A stretch of DNA of 64,000 bases from Lentzea alba (lineage in GTDB: Bacteria; Actinomycetota; Actinomycetes; Mycobacteriales; Pseudonocardiaceae), in assembly GCF_011067745.1 (NCBI RefSeq), contig NZ_JAAMPJ010000001.1, positions 418,819 through 482,818 of the forward strand, written 5' to 3'. The notes below the pieces were generated by a model, which was given only the letters and a program-made list of their open reading frames with translations, made no database searches and was not told the origin of the DNA. Of the stretch, positions 53,370 through 62,118 are shown piece after piece. The translations under genes were made by a program, and so were the position numbers. The stretch's first letter is position 1, and the number at the start of each line of letters is the position of its first letter.

Positions 53370-53891
53370 TCAATCCAGGCGGCGGAGCTTCTCCCGGTAC
53401 AAACCGATGTTCTGCACGTACTTCTCCACGATGAACGCCCAGGCCTGTTCTGGCACAACATATCCAGCACGCTCGCGGGCAGGAACTCCCAGCACCATCG
53501 TGCGTTCGCGGACGTGGCCGTCGAACGAGACCACCGCGCCGGCGCCGACGATCGCGCCCTTCTCCACGATGGAACCGTTGAGCACCACCGAACCCGAGGC
53601 GATCAGGCATTCGTCCGCGACCGTCGCTCCCTCGATGTGCACGTTGTGGCCGATGACGCACGACGAGCCGATGTGCACCGGGTGGACCTCGGTGCAGTGG
53701 ATCACCGTGCCGTCCTGGATCGACGTGCGCTCGTCGACGACGATGCGGCCGTAGTCGCCGCGCAGCACGGCCTGCGGCCACACCGACGAATGCGCGCCGA
53801 TGCGCACGTCACCGATCACCGTCGCATCCGGGTGCACGTACGCGTCCGGGTGGATCTGCGGTGTGTAGTCCCCCAACGCATAGATGGCCAT
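53370..53891 (-). CDS. gamma-carbonic anhydrase-like hexapeptide protein
   Basis: A 173-residue left-handed beta-helix trimer. The hexapeptide repeats run through [20 protein letters not shown] and [20 protein letters not shown]; metal-ligand histidines are in [16 protein letters not shown] and [13 protein letters not shown]. The family includes gamma-carbonic anhydrases and uncharacterised YrdA/PaaY-type proteins; the catalytic Glu of true Cam is not evident, so CO2 hydration is uncertain. It follows the GNAT gene by 10 bp on the same strand. Confidence 0.88.
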   Translation of the reverse strand: MAIYALGDYTPQIHPDAYVHPDATVIGDVRIGAHSSVWPQAVLRGDYGRIVVDERTSIQDGTVIHCTEVHPVHIGSSCVIGHNVHIEGATVADECLIASGSVVLNGSIVEKGAIVGAGAVVSFDGHVRERTMVLGVPARERAGYVVPEQAWAFIVEKYVQNIGLYREKLRRLD

Positions 53892-53901
53892 GCGCCCGAA
53901 C

Positions 53902-54357
53902 CTACAACGACTTCCCGAAGCAACGACTCTCCGGGTGGTCGCGGTACACGCCGAAGTTGTCGATCTGCTCGTACCCGCTGGACGTGTACAGGCTGATCGC
54001 CTCGGGCTGGCGGAGGCCGGTTTCCAGCACCATCCGCTGGAAACCGGCTTCGCGCGCGGTCACCTCCAGGTGGGCGAGGATCGACCGGGACAGGCCCTTG
54101 CCGCGCACGGAGTCGACGACGTACATCCGCTTGATCTCGGCGGCGCCCTCGAGTTCGGGGTTGACGCGCCAGCCACCGCACGCGACGGGCACGCCGTCGA
54201 GGTAGCCGATCACGAAGTAGCCGAGCGGTGCGGCGAACTGCGCCGGGTCGACCGGCGTGATGTCGACATCGCCGTAGCGGTCGACGTAGACCTGCTGGAG
54301 GTCAGCGATCATCTTGACCGAGTCTGGATGGTCATACGCCCGAGTGCATAGTTCCAC
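53902..54357 (-). CDS. GNAT acetyltransferase
   Basis: A 151-residue acetyltransferase: PLGYFVIGYLDGVPVACGGW, the acetyl-CoA strand IKRMYVVDSVRGKGLSRSIL near 85, and RQPEAISLYTSSGYEQIDNF. It starts with GTG 10 bp after thiL and precedes the hexapeptide protein by 10 bp, so the three are probably cotranscribed. Acceptor unknown. Confidence 0.87.
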   Translation of the reverse strand: MELCTRAYDHPDSVKMIADLQQVYVDRYGDVDITPVDPAQFAAPLGYFVIGYLDGVPVACGGWRVNPELEGAAEIKRMYVVDSVRGKGLSRSILAHLEVTAREAGFQRMVLETGLRQPEAISLYTSSGYEQIDNFGVYRDHPESRCFGKSL

Positions 54358-54367
54358 ATCGACCAGT

Positions 54368-55336
54368 TTACGCGCGCCAGTGCTCCCAGCCAGGGGGTTT
54401 TTCGTAAACCCTGCCGTCGACCGTCACACCCTCGCCCGCGCGGACCGTGCCGATGGTCGTCCAGTTCTCCGGAACCGCCTTGGGACCGGGGAACGTCGCC
54501 GCGAGCGCGTGATCCTCGCCTCCGGTCAGCGCCCAGTGCCGCGCGTCACCGCCGAGCGCCGACGCGACGTCGAGCAGGCGCGGGTGCAGCGGCAGCAGTT
54601 CGGTGCGGATGTCGATCGCCACCCCCGACGAGTCCGCGATGTGGCCGAGGTCCTGCAGCAGCCCGTCCGAGACGTCGATCATCGAAGTGGCGCCGGCCTC
54701 CGCGGCCCTCGGGCCCTCCTCGTACGGCGGCTCCGGGGTGCGCTGGGCGTTCACGATGCCCACCGGGGAACGGAAACCGCGGCCGAGCACGGCCAGTCCC
54801 GCGGCCGCCCAGCCGAGCCTGCCGGTCACCGCCACGACGTCCCCGACGAGCGCGCCGGACCTCGTGATCGGCTCGAGTCCGTTCATGTCACCCATGGCCG
54901 TGATCGAGATCACCAGCGTGGCGGAGCTGACCATGTCGCCGCCGACGATGCCCGCGCCGGCCTGCGCCGCCTCCTGCCACAGCCCCGACATGATCCCCTG
55001 CACGGTCGCGGCGGGAGTGTCCGGCGGGCACGCGATCCCGACGAGCAGACCGGACGGCAACGCCCCCATCGCGACGACGTCCGCGAGGTTCACCGCGGCC
55101 GCTTTTCGGCCCACCTGCTCGGGACTGGACCAGTCGAGTCTGAAGTGGACACCCTCGACCAGCACGTCCATGGAGGCCACGACCCGGCCGTCCGGGACGG
55201 CGACCACGGCCGCGTCGTCCCCGGGACCGAGGATGGTCGTCTCGGGTTGCGCCCGACCGGTCGTCACCCGGTGGATGAGATTGAACTCACCCACCTCGGC
55301 GACCGTCTCCGCGTCGCGCGGCGGCTCCGGACGCAA
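54368..55336 (-). CDS. thiL: thiamine-monophosphate kinase
   Basis: Last step of thiamine diphosphate synthesis (322 residues). PurM-like ATP-grasp-free fold: GEFNLIHRVT, GPGDDAAVVAVPDGRVVAS, then DVLVEGVHFRLDWSSPEQVG and NLADVVAMGALPSGLLVGI, with GGDMVSS and the late DVSDGLLQDLGHIADSSGV and LTGGEDHAL. The TTG start at 55336 is set by GGGAGG five bases upstream and adds a short RPEPPRDAETVAE lead; no ATG is nearby. Confidence 0.95.
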   Translation of the reverse strand: MRPEPPRDAETVAEVGEFNLIHRVTTGRAQPETTILGPGDDAAVVAVPDGRVVASMDVLVEGVHFRLDWSSPEQVGRKAAAVNLADVVAMGALPSGLLVGIACPPDTPAATVQGIMSGLWQEAAQAGAGIVGGDMVSSATLVISITAMGDMNGLEPITRSGALVGDVVAVTGRLGWAAAGLAVLGRGFRSPVGIVNAQRTPEPPYEEGPRAAEAGATSMIDVSDGLLQDLGHIADSSGVAIDIRTELLPLHPRLLDVASALGGDARHWALTGGEDHALAATFPGPKAVPENWTTIGTVRAGEGVTVDGRVYEKPPGWEHWRA

Positions 55337-55433
55337 AGTTGCCTCCCAATCTGAGCATTCGGAACCCCAACTGGGGTACGTTGCGTGACACGTTCCTACC
55401 TCGACCCAACCTGTCGCGACGAAGGGGCACGCC

Positions 55434-55667
55434 GTGGTGCATGCATACATCCTCATCCAGACCGAGGTCGGCAAGGCCGCCGCAGTCGCCTCCGAGATTT
55501 CCGGAATCACCGGGGTAGCAACCGCAGAAGACGTCACCGGTCCTTACGACGTCATCGTCCGCGCCGAAGCCGACACCGTCGACCAGCTCGGCCAGCTGGT
55601 GGTCGCGCGCATTCAAAACGTCGAAGGAATCACTCGTACGTTGACCTGCCCGGTCGTGCACTTGTAG
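55434..55667 (+). CDS. stand-alone Lrp/AsnC ligand-binding (RAM) domain protein
   Basis: 77 residues consisting of only the alpha-beta RAM domain of Lrp/AsnC regulators (VHAYILIQTEVGKAAAVASE, GPYDVIVRAEADTVDQLGQL), with no helix-turn-helix. The GTG has AAGGGG six bases upstream. Such single-domain proteins form rings that bind amino acids and may modulate full-length Lrp partners. Divergent from thiL; DUF3515 follows 19 bp later. Confidence 0.9.
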   Translation: MVHAYILIQTEVGKAAAVASEISGITGVATAEDVTGPYDVIVRAEADTVDQLGQLVVARIQNVEGITRTLTCPVVHL

Positions 55668-55686
55668 CTCGTGTTCCCATAGCTGG

Positions 55687-56250
55687 GTGACTCAGCAGGA
55701 ATCCACGTCGACGCTGTCCCGGCCGCTGCTCGCGGCGGTCGGGCTCGCCGTGCTGCTCGCCATCGGTGTCGCCGCGCTCGGTCTAGTGCTGGGCACGGGA
55801 AACCAGACCGAGGACGTGCCCGGTCGCACGGGTCCTCTCGCGCTGGTCTCGATCGACGCACCGGACTCGGGCTCACCGGCGTGCGTGTCCCTGATCGAGA
55901 AGCTGCCGGTGGGGCTGCCGTCCGGGAAGGACATGCTGCCGCGCCGGGAACTCGCCGCGCCCGCGCCGCCCGCCACCGTCGCGTGGGGTGACGCCAAACA
56001 CGATCCAGTGGTCCTGCGGTGCGGGATGCCGCGCCCGTCGGAACTGAGCGCGACCTCGCAGCTGCGGGTGATCTCCGACGTGCAGTGGCTGCAGCTGCCC
56101 GGTTCCGGCAGCTCCACGTGGGTGATCGTGGACCGCGGTGCGTACGTGGCGCTGACGGTGCCCGACGACGCGGGCACCGGACCGTTGCAGGACATCTCCA
56201 CGACGGTGCGCGACCTGCTCCCCAAGCAGCCGGTCAAGACTTCGTCCTAA
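55687..56250 (+). CDS. DUF3515 membrane protein
   Basis: A 187-residue protein with an N-terminal membrane helix (LLAAVGLAVLLAIGVAALGL) and a secreted domain containing DSGSPACVSLIEKLP and VVLRCGMPRPSEL, whose two cysteines probably pair. DUF3515 genes lie next to ddl in actinobacteria (Rv2980 position). Function unknown. The stop shares bases with the stop of convergent ddl (56247-56250). Confidence 0.9.
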   Translation: MTQQESTSTLSRPLLAAVGLAVLLAIGVAALGLVLGTGNQTEDVPGRTGPLALVSIDAPDSGSPACVSLIEKLPVGLPSGKDMLPRRELAAPAPPATVAWGDAKHDPVVLRCGMPRPSELSATSQLRVISDVQWLQLPGSGSSTWVIVDRGAYVALTVPDDAGTGPLQDISTTVRDLLPKQPVKTSS

Positions 56251-57299
56251 CGGAGGCCGGAGCCGCGGGCGATCGCCGTCTCGATCAACGTGGTCAGCAG
56301 CGTCGCGAAGTCGATGCCCGTCGCCTCCCACGCCTTGGGGTACATGGAGATCGGCGTGAAACCGGGCATGGTGTTGAGCTCGTTGAGGATCAGCTCGTTC
56401 TGCTCGGTGAGGAAGAAGTCCACCCTGGACAGTCCCTGGCAGTCGAGCGCCTTGAACGCGGTGACGGCCGTCTCGCGCAGCTGCGCGGCGATGTCGTCGT
56501 CGAGCTTCGCCGGGATGTCGGCCTCGTAGGAGTCGTCGACGTACTTCGCGTCGAAGTCGTACCACTCGACGCGCTCGCCGACCGGACGCAGCTCGCACGG
56601 CAGCGAGGCCTCGACGCGACCGTCCGGGAACTCCAGCACGGCGAGCTCGATCTCGCGCATGTTCGGCACAGCGGCCTCGATGATGACCTTGGGGTCGTGC
56701 CGGCGCGCCTCGAAGATCGCGGCGTCGAGGTCGGCCCAGTCGGACACCTTGGAGATGCCGACGGACGACCCGGCGCGCGACGGCTTCACGAACACCGGCA
56801 GCCCCAGGTGCTCGCGCTCGTCGAGGGTCAGCGTGGTGGCGGCGCGGTCGAGCGCGACGAACTTGCCGACCGGCAGCCCTTCCGCCTCGAGGATCTTCTT
56901 GGCGAAGACCTTGTCCATGGCGGCGGCGCTGGCGAACACGCCCGGCCCGACGTACGGGAGCCCGCCCAGTTCGAGCAGACCCTGGATGGTGCCGTCCTCG
57001 CCCCACGCGCCGTGCAGCAACGGGAAGACGACGTCCACGTCCTTGAGCGCCACGCCCGGCTCGATCGGGGCGAGGTCGGTCCTGTTGCGCAGCGTGGGGA
57101 GGTTGCCCGCACCGGCTTCCAGCGCGTTCGGGTCCGTGCCGAGCGTCCACTGCCCCTGCGGGGTGATGCCGACGGGCACCACCTCGAAGCGCTCGGCGTC
57201 CAGGTAGGGAAGGACGCTCTTGGCGGACTGGCAGGAGACCTCGTGCTCGGAGCTGCGGCCGCCGAACACCACGGCCACCCTCGTCTTGCGCTGCGTCAT
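56247..57299 (-). CDS. ddl: D-alanine--D-alanine ligase
   Basis: ATP-grasp ligase making the D-Ala-D-Ala end of peptidoglycan stems (350 residues). VVFGGRSSEHEVSCQSAKSV holds the N-terminal Glu, FPLLHGAWGEDGTIQGLLE is the first signature and ILNELNTMPGFTPISMYP the second. The omega-loop EWYDFDAKYVDDSYEA keeps the Tyr seen in D-Ala-D-Ala ligases; it is not the VanA/VanB type. It precedes gpsA in other actinobacteria; here five genes intervene. Confidence 0.96.
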   Translation of the reverse strand: MTQRKTRVAVVFGGRSSEHEVSCQSAKSVLPYLDAERFEVVPVGITPQGQWTLGTDPNALEAGAGNLPTLRNRTDLAPIEPGVALKDVDVVFPLLHGAWGEDGTIQGLLELGGLPYVGPGVFASAAAMDKVFAKKILEAEGLPVGKFVALDRAATTLTLDEREHLGLPVFVKPSRAGSSVGISKVSDWADLDAAIFEARRHDPKVIIEAAVPNMREIELAVLEFPDGRVEASLPCELRPVGERVEWYDFDAKYVDDSYEADIPAKLDDDIAAQLRETAVTAFKALDCQGLSRVDFFLTEQNELILNELNTMPGFTPISMYPKAWEATGIDFATLLTTLIETAIARGSGLR

Positions 57300-57343
57300 G
57301 CGGGCGACCCTACCCGTTTGGGCGATTGTGCCTACTCGCCAGT

Positions 57344-57349
57344 TAGCCT
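57344..57349 (+). promoter_or_regulatory. -10 element TAGCCT of a leaderless promoter
   Basis: TAGCCT lies 6 bases before the GTG at 57356, in the 56-bp divergent gap to ddl. Confidence 0.45.
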
Positions 57350-57355
57350 CGATCG

Positions 57356-58303
57356 GTGCTGGAGATCAAACCGCTCGACCTGGACGACACGGCCTCGTTG
57401 CGCGCGTACGCGGACGTGCGGATCGCGGCCCATCCGGAGTCGAGCCGGGAGCGGATCATCGCGTCCCTGCGGGAGCCGAACCCGGACTTCCGCGAGGTGT
57501 TCCGGCTCGTCGCCCGCCGCGACGGCGAGGGCGCCGGCATCACCTCCGCGGGAGTGCTCAGCGGGCCGAACGCACAGCTGGCGATCGGCTCGATCACGGT
57601 GCACCCGCGGTACCGCAGGCAGGGCATCGGCACCGCGCTGCTCGACGCGCTGCTGCCGGAGCTGCGCGCCCGCGGCTGCGAGACGTTCGAAAGTTGGGGC
57701 GTGGCCAGGGACAGCACCGGCGAGCACTGGGCGGTGGCGCGCGGGTTCCAGGTGGTCGCGTCCAGGGTCCGGCAACGACTGACGATCTCCGAGGCCGTCC
57801 TGACCACGACCGGTCCGGACGGCTACCGCGTGGAACGGTGGATCGGTGCGGCGCCGGAGCACCTGCTGTCCTCCGTGGCCGCGACCCGGCAGTCGATCCA
57901 CGACGCTCCGGCCACGGCGTCCGCGGCGCAACTGCCGGAGTGGACACCTGAGGTGGTGCGGGCAGAGGAGGCCGTGGCTCGTGCGGCCGGCGTCGAGCAC
58001 CGCGTCGTCGTCGCGGTCGAGGAAGCCACCGGACGCGTCGTGGCGCTGACCGACGTCCCGCTCCACCCCTCGGACACGACGGACACGAACTGGGGCAGCA
58101 CCATGGTCAGCCCCGCCCATCGCGGCCGCGGCATCAGCCGAGTGATCCAAGCTCACATGTTGCAGTGGCTACGGGCCGAACGGCCGGAGCTCGAACGCAT
58201 CGACACCAGCACGGACGCGGCCAACTTCGCCATGATCCGGGTGAACGAGCAACTCGGCTTCACCACCGCCCGCCAGACCGTCGTGGTCAGCCGCTCGTGC
58301 TGA
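57356..58303 (+). CDS. tandem-domain GNAT acetyltransferase
   Basis: A 315-residue protein with two GNAT folds. The N-terminal one has GSITVHPRYRRQGIGTALLD near 80, and the C-terminal one has STMVSPAHRGRGISRVIQAH near 245 followed by DAANFAMIRVNEQLGF. Both acetyl-CoA loops look intact, unlike the protein at 17109. The layout is that of mycothiol-synthase-like or antibiotic-type two-domain GNATs; substrate unknown. The last 17 bp overlap the convergent MocR gene. Confidence 0.85.
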   Translation: MLEIKPLDLDDTASLRAYADVRIAAHPESSRERIIASLREPNPDFREVFRLVARRDGEGAGITSAGVLSGPNAQLAIGSITVHPRYRRQGIGTALLDALLPELRARGCETFESWGVARDSTGEHWAVARGFQVVASRVRQRLTISEAVLTTTGPDGYRVERWIGAAPEHLLSSVAATRQSIHDAPATASAAQLPEWTPEVVRAEEAVARAAGVEHRVVVAVEEATGRVVALTDVPLHPSDTTDTNWGSTMVSPAHRGRGISRVIQAHMLQWLRAERPELERIDTSTDAANFAMIRVNEQLGFTTARQTVVVSRSC

Positions 58304-59657
58304 GCAGTTCGGTGAGGACGGGCAACGCGCTGACCAACTGCTCCCGCGAGCACGCGCTGTACCCGATGACGAGCCCGTGCAGCTTGGCCCGGTTCACGTA
58401 GTGCCGAGCCAGGCCGTCCACCCGCAGGCCGCGTTCGAGGGCCTGCCTCATCAGGTCGCGCTCCTGTTCGGCGTGAGACAGCAGCACGACGACGTGCGCG
58501 CCCGCGTCGTCGCCGAGCACCTTGATACCGGCGTCGGCGAACGTGTCGATGATCAGCGCACGTCGTTCGGACAGCTCTCGCCTGAGCTTGCGCAGGTGCC
58601 GGCCGAGGTCACCCATGCGCGCGAGTTCGACGACGACCCGCTGCCCCGCCGCCGCCGGGCTGGTGCCGGTCAGGTCCCGGTGTTCGAGGACCGTCGTGGC
58701 GATGTGCTCGGGGGCGACCATCCAGCCTGCGCCGAGCGTCGGCGTGAGGATCTTGCTGGTGGTGCCGAGGTGGACCACGACGTCCGGCGCCAGCGCGGCC
58801 AGTGACGGCAGCGGCGCCACGTCATATCTGAGCTCGCCGTCGTAGTCGTCCTCGATGACGAGCCAGCCGTCCCTGCGCGCACGCTCGACCAGCGCGACCC
58901 GGCGCCCGGCCGACATGCGGCCGCCCAGCGGATATTGGTGGGCGGGCGAGCAGTAGACGGCCTTGACGCCGGCGGGGACCGCGTCCGGCAGGAGTCCCTC
59001 GGCGTCGACGGCCGCCTGCACGACCTTGAGGCCGTTGGCCTTGAAGACGCCCACCGCCCGTTGGTAGCCGGGTTCCTCGACGGCCACGGCGTCACCACGC
59101 CGCAGCACCGCGACCGCGATCTCGGTCAGCACGGCCGTGGTGCCGCCGGTGGCCAGCACCGGGTCGGCGTTGACGGCCAGACCGCGGTGGCGCAGCAGGT
59201 GTTCGGCGATGGCCTCGCGGTACTCGGGCAGCCCCGCGCGTTCGGGACGGGACAACGGCGGCGCGTCGGCCGCGGCCCGCCACGCCCTGCGCCAGGCCGC
59301 GCGGTCGAGCCCGCTGGCCCACGGCGCGCCGGTGCCGAGGTCGACGAAGTCGGTGATGGCGGGCACGACGGGCTTGCGCGAACGTTTGCGCAGCGGGCCG
59401 GGCGGGGTCGTGGTGACGTAGGTGCCGGAACCGTGACGGCCCGCGATCCAGCCTTCCGCGTGCAGCTGTTCGTAGGCGGCGGCGGTGACCGTGCGCGAGA
59501 CACCGAGCGAGTCGGCCAACGCGCGCGTGGACGGCAAACGGTCGCCCGCTCGCAACCGTCCCTCCGACGCGGCGGAGCGGAGGGCATCGGCGAGCTGGAC
59601 GGCGAGTGGTTCGGGCGACTCGCGGTCCAACGCGATGGGCAACGCGGTCTCAGCCAC
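58287..59657 (-). CDS. MocR-family PLP-dependent transcriptional regulator
   Basis: A 456-residue fusion of a GntR winged helix (about 10-80: LADALRSAASEGRLRAGDRL, LADSLGVSRTVTAAAYEQL) and an aminotransferase-like domain with the PLP Lys in HLGTTSKILTPTLGAGWM and IEDDYDGELRYD. MocR regulators bind PLP or PLP adducts and often control divergent genes; here the divergent gene encodes a pyridoxamine-oxidase-fold protein. A vitamin-B6 or amine sensing role is therefore plausible (inference). The GTG at 59657 gives a standard N-terminus. Confidence 0.9.
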   Translation of the reverse strand: MAETALPIALDRESPEPLAVQLADALRSAASEGRLRAGDRLPSTRALADSLGVSRTVTAAAYEQLHAEGWIAGRHGSGTYVTTTPPGPLRKRSRKPVVPAITDFVDLGTGAPWASGLDRAAWRRAWRAAADAPPLSRPERAGLPEYREAIAEHLLRHRGLAVNADPVLATGGTTAVLTEIAVAVLRRGDAVAVEEPGYQRAVGVFKANGLKVVQAAVDAEGLLPDAVPAGVKAVYCSPAHQYPLGGRMSAGRRVALVERARRDGWLVIEDDYDGELRYDVAPLPSLAALAPDVVVHLGTTSKILTPTLGAGWMVAPEHIATTVLEHRDLTGTSPAAAGQRVVVELARMGDLGRHLRKLRRELSERRALIIDTFADAGIKVLGDDAGAHVVVLLSHAEQERDLMRQALERGLRVDGLARHYVNRAKLHGLVIGYSACSREQLVSALPVLTELLSTSG

Positions 59658-59694
59658 CGCGAACCGCCCGATATGCCCGGTATCGAGGGACGGC

Positions 59695-59755
59695 GAGGTC
59701 CATGGGGGGCACATTCATGGACCTCAGGTCCATGAATGTGCCCCCCATGGACCTC
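59695..59755. repeat. 29-bp perfect hairpin with 3-base loop
   Basis: Arms 59695-59723 and 59727-59755 are fully complementary around a TCA loop; the unit ...GGACCTCAGGTC... appears a second time right after. It lies in the divergent MocR/oxidase gap, 38 bp upstream of the MocR start, so it is not a terminator of either gene. It resembles in design the repeat at 41120-41177. Confidence 0.7.
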
Positions 59756-59848
59756 AGGTCGCGGCAGACGACGATCAGCAAAGTGGCCTTCTCAAATTGG
59801 TCAGTAATGGCGCTTCAATGATGCCACTTGACCGCCCACAGTGGGAAC

Positions 59849-60493
59849 ATGACCGCTGAAACGCAGCTCTCCCCCACCCCGCGCAGCACCGTCATCCGCG
59901 GCAAGAAGCGAGCCGTCCAAGACCGCCAGGTGCTCTACGACATCCTCGACGCGGGCCTGGTCTGCCACCTCGCCGTGGAGGTCGACGGGGCGCCGTTCCT
60001 CATCCCCACCGCGTACGGGCGGGACGGCAACCGCATCTTCCTGCACGGGTCGACGGGCTCACGCTCCATCAGGAGCATGGTGGAAGGCAAGCAGGTTTGC
60101 GTCGCGGTCACGCTCGTGGACGGCGTCGTCTACTCGCGGTCGGTGTTCCACCACTCGATGAACTACCGGTCGGCCATCATCCACGGCACCGCGACGATCG
60201 CCGAGGACCCCGAGCACGCACTGCGCACGATCGTCGAACACGTGACGCCGGGCAGCTGGGACTACGCGCGCAGCCCGTCCAAGAAGGAGCTCGCGCAGAC
60301 GGTCGCGCTGGAGATCGACCTCACCGAGGCGAGCGTCAAGGTGCGCGACGGCGGGCCGGGCGAGGAGCCGTCGGACCTCGAAGCCAACCTGGTGTGGGCC
60401 GGGCACATGCCGCTCGTCCAGACGTGGGGCACGCCCGTGCCGCACGAGACGGACAAGGCGATTCCGCCGCACGTCAGCGCACGGGGCCGTTGA
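59849..60493 (+). CDS. pyridoxamine 5'-phosphate oxidase-fold flavoprotein
   Basis: A 214-residue FMN-binding split-barrel protein of the nitroimidazole-resistance/HugZ-like branch: VLYDILDAGLVCHLAVEVDG, FLIPTAYGRDGNRIFLHGST, and SVFHHSMNYRSAIIHGTATI. Members reduce or bind flavin, F420 or haem; true pyridoxine oxidase motifs are not complete. Start ATG 59849. Upstream bases AAGTGGCC (about 59780) and GCCACTT (about 59822) form an inverted pair that could be a MocR site. The end overlaps the convergent cysteine dioxygenase gene by 20 bp. Confidence 0.85.
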   Translation: MTAETQLSPTPRSTVIRGKKRAVQDRQVLYDILDAGLVCHLAVEVDGAPFLIPTAYGRDGNRIFLHGSTGSRSIRSMVEGKQVCVAVTLVDGVVYSRSVFHHSMNYRSAIIHGTATIAEDPEHALRTIVEHVTPGSWDYARSPSKKELAQTVALEIDLTEASVKVRDGGPGEEPSDLEANLVWAGHMPLVQTWGTPVPHETDKAIPPHVSARGR

Positions 60494-60932
60494 CCGGGTC
60501 GTAGCGGTAGGAGGTCATCGCGCGTGTGCCGTGGCGGTACACGTGCAGCGACACGGCGGGGTCGACGCCGTCGTTGCGCACCTGGTGCACGTAGCCGGGC
60601 CCCCACACGCGTGACTGACCGGCGTGAAGGGTGTGCACGACCTGGATGCGGGTCGTCACCACCTCCGTGAGCACACCGCTGACGACGGTGAACGCGCCGG
60701 ACGTGGTGTCGTGGTCGTGCAGCGAGGCCGTCTGACCGGGGAGCCAGCTCATGAGCCAGATCTCCTGGTCGGCGGTCTTCTCCACCAACGTCGAGAAGCG
60801 CTCTTCCGGGTCGTAGCGGAGCAGGTGCTTCCAGCGGTCGCGGTCGGCCGCCCACGCCAGAGCGACCCGCACGGGGTGCAGCAACGCGGAGTTTTCAGGC
60901 AGAACGAGGCTGTTCTCAGGAACGGCGAACAT
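60474..60932 (-). CDS. cysteine dioxygenase family protein
   Basis: A 152-residue cupin. The first cupin motif SLHDHDTTSGAFTVVSGVL supplies two Fe-binding His, and the second GYVHQVRNDGVDPAVSLHVY the third. Type I bacterial cysteine dioxygenases oxidise cysteine to cysteine sulfinate; 3-mercaptopropionate dioxygenases are close relatives, so the substrate is not certain. AGGA lies upstream of the ATG. It is preceded by a cystathionine gamma-lyase-like gene on the same strand across a terminator. Confidence 0.85.
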   Translation of the reverse strand: MFAVPENSLVLPENSALLHPVRVALAWAADRDRWKHLLRYDPEERFSTLVEKTADQEIWLMSWLPGQTASLHDHDTTSGAFTVVSGVLTEVVTTRIQVVHTLHAGQSRVWGPGYVHQVRNDGVDPAVSLHVYRHGTRAMTSYRYDPVNGPVR

Positions 60933-60944
60933 CGGGAAAAGTCC

Positions 60945-61001
60945 TTACCAGGCGAGCGCGAAAAGAGGACGCGGGACTATCGCCAGGTACAACAGCAACA
61001 T
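60945..61001 (-). CDS. possible 18-residue leader ORF before cysteine dioxygenase
   Basis: An ATG-initiated ORF encoding MLLLYLAIVPRPLFALAW ends 12 bp before the cysteine dioxygenase ATG. It has no recognisable ribosome site and no Cys codons, so it may be chance; its place after the hairpin at 61020-61047 would suit a leader peptide. Confidence 0.2.
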   Translation of the reverse strand: MLLLYLAIVPRPLFALAW

Positions 61002-61019
61002 GCGTTGAAGGACATGACG

Positions 61020-61047
61020 CAGAGGGTCCCGGAACCGGGACCCTCTG
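61020..61047 (-). terminator. terminator downstream of the cystathionine gamma-lyase-like gene
   Basis: Perfect 13-bp stem CAGAGGGTCCCGG / CCGGGACCCTCTG with a minimal AA loop, starting immediately after the stop codon of the gene at 61048. Confidence 0.7.
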
Positions 61048-62118
61048 TCAATCCAGGCCCAGAGCTTGGGACACGTCCATCACCAGATCGTGGGTGTCCT
61101 CACAGCCGGCCGAGAAGCGCACCAGACCCTCGGGCACCGGGTCGCCGAACTGCGCGCGCCGGTCGGCCGTGGAGTGCAGGCCGCCGAACGACGTCGCCGC
61201 CGACACGAGCTTCGAGCGCGACAGGAACTTCTCCACCGCCGCGGCCGATTCCAGCTCGAATGTCAACACGCCGTTGAACCGCCGCATCTGCTGCGCCGCC
61301 ACCAGGTAGGAGGGGTCCTCCGCCGAGCCCGGCCAGCGCAGGTTCTCGACGTGGCCACGCAGCAACGTGCAGATCGCCGCCGCGTTCCGCGCCTGCCTGG
61401 CGAGCCGCAGATCCAGCGTTCCCAGCCCGCGCAGCACCAACCACGTCTCGAACGGCCCGGGGATAGCGCCGTTCAACGTCCGCGCGTCCCGCACCCGAGC
61501 CGCCAGCTCGGCGGACGCCGTCGTCACGTGTCCGAAGAGGACATCGCTGTGGCCCGCGAGCGCCTTGGTGTCCGACGCGACCACGATGTCCGCGCCGAGC
61601 TCCAACGGCCGCTGCCCCAGCGGCGTCGCGGTCGTGTTGTCCACGGCCAGCAACGCGCCGGCTGCGTGTGCCGCGTCCGCCAGCGCAGCGATGTCGCACA
61701 CGTCCAGGCCGGGGTTCGACGGCGTCTCCAGCAGGACCAGCTTCACCCCGTCGAAGGACGGATACGGCCCCGCCGTGGGCACCTCGACCACGTTGACGTC
61801 CATTTCGGACACGAGCTTGCGGGTCAGGAAGTAGCCGTCCGACGGAAGCACCAGAGTGTCCCCAGTGGACAGAACGGCCCGCAGCAACGTGGAGATCGCC
61901 GCCATCCCGGACGGGAAGGCGACGCACTCACCGCCGTCCAACGATCCCAGGGCGCTCTCCAGAGAACGCCACGTCGGGTTGCTCGCGCGGCCGTAGTAGT
62001 CCGCCCCGCCCAGGTGGAACGTCGACGCGAACACCGGCTGCGCACCGAGCGGTTCGCCCGGCGCGCCCGAAGCCACCGCGTGCACGACTCGCGTGCCGTC
62101 ACCGAAGTCGGGGGTCAC
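61048..62118 (-). CDS. cystathionine gamma-lyase-like PLP enzyme
   Basis: A 356-residue Cys/Met-metabolism PLP enzyme. Family motifs include [51 protein letters not shown] and the PLP Lys in [20 protein letters not shown]; the C-terminus has [20 protein letters not shown] and [15 protein letters not shown]. It most resembles lyases cleaving cystathionine, but gamma-synthases are near relatives. The GTG overlaps the gpsA stop by 4 bp (GTGA). Together with the downstream cysteine dioxygenase it suggests turnover of sulfur amino acids. Confidence 0.87.
   Translation of the reverse strand: MTPDFGDGTRVVHAVASGAPGEPLGAQPVFASTFHLGGADYYGRASNPTWRSLESALGSLDGGECVAFPSGMAAISTLLRAVLSTGDTLVLPSDGYFLTRKLVSEMDVNVVEVPTAGPYPSFDGVKLVLLETPSNPGLDVCDIAALADAAHAAGALLAVDNTTATPLGQRPLELGADIVVASDTKALAGHSDVLFGHVTTASAELAARVRDARTLNGAIPGPFETWLVLRGLGTLDLRLARQARNAAAICTLLRGHVENLRWPGSAEDPSYLVAAQQMRRFNGVLTFELESAAAVEKFLSRSKLVSAATSFGGLHSTADRRAQFGDPVPEGLVRFSAGCEDTHDLVMDVSQALGLD

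Noticed and set aside
56247..57299. VanA-type D-Ala-D-Lac ligase
   Set aside because: The omega-loop keeps the Tyr-containing EWYDFDAKY pattern of D-Ala-D-Ala ligases.
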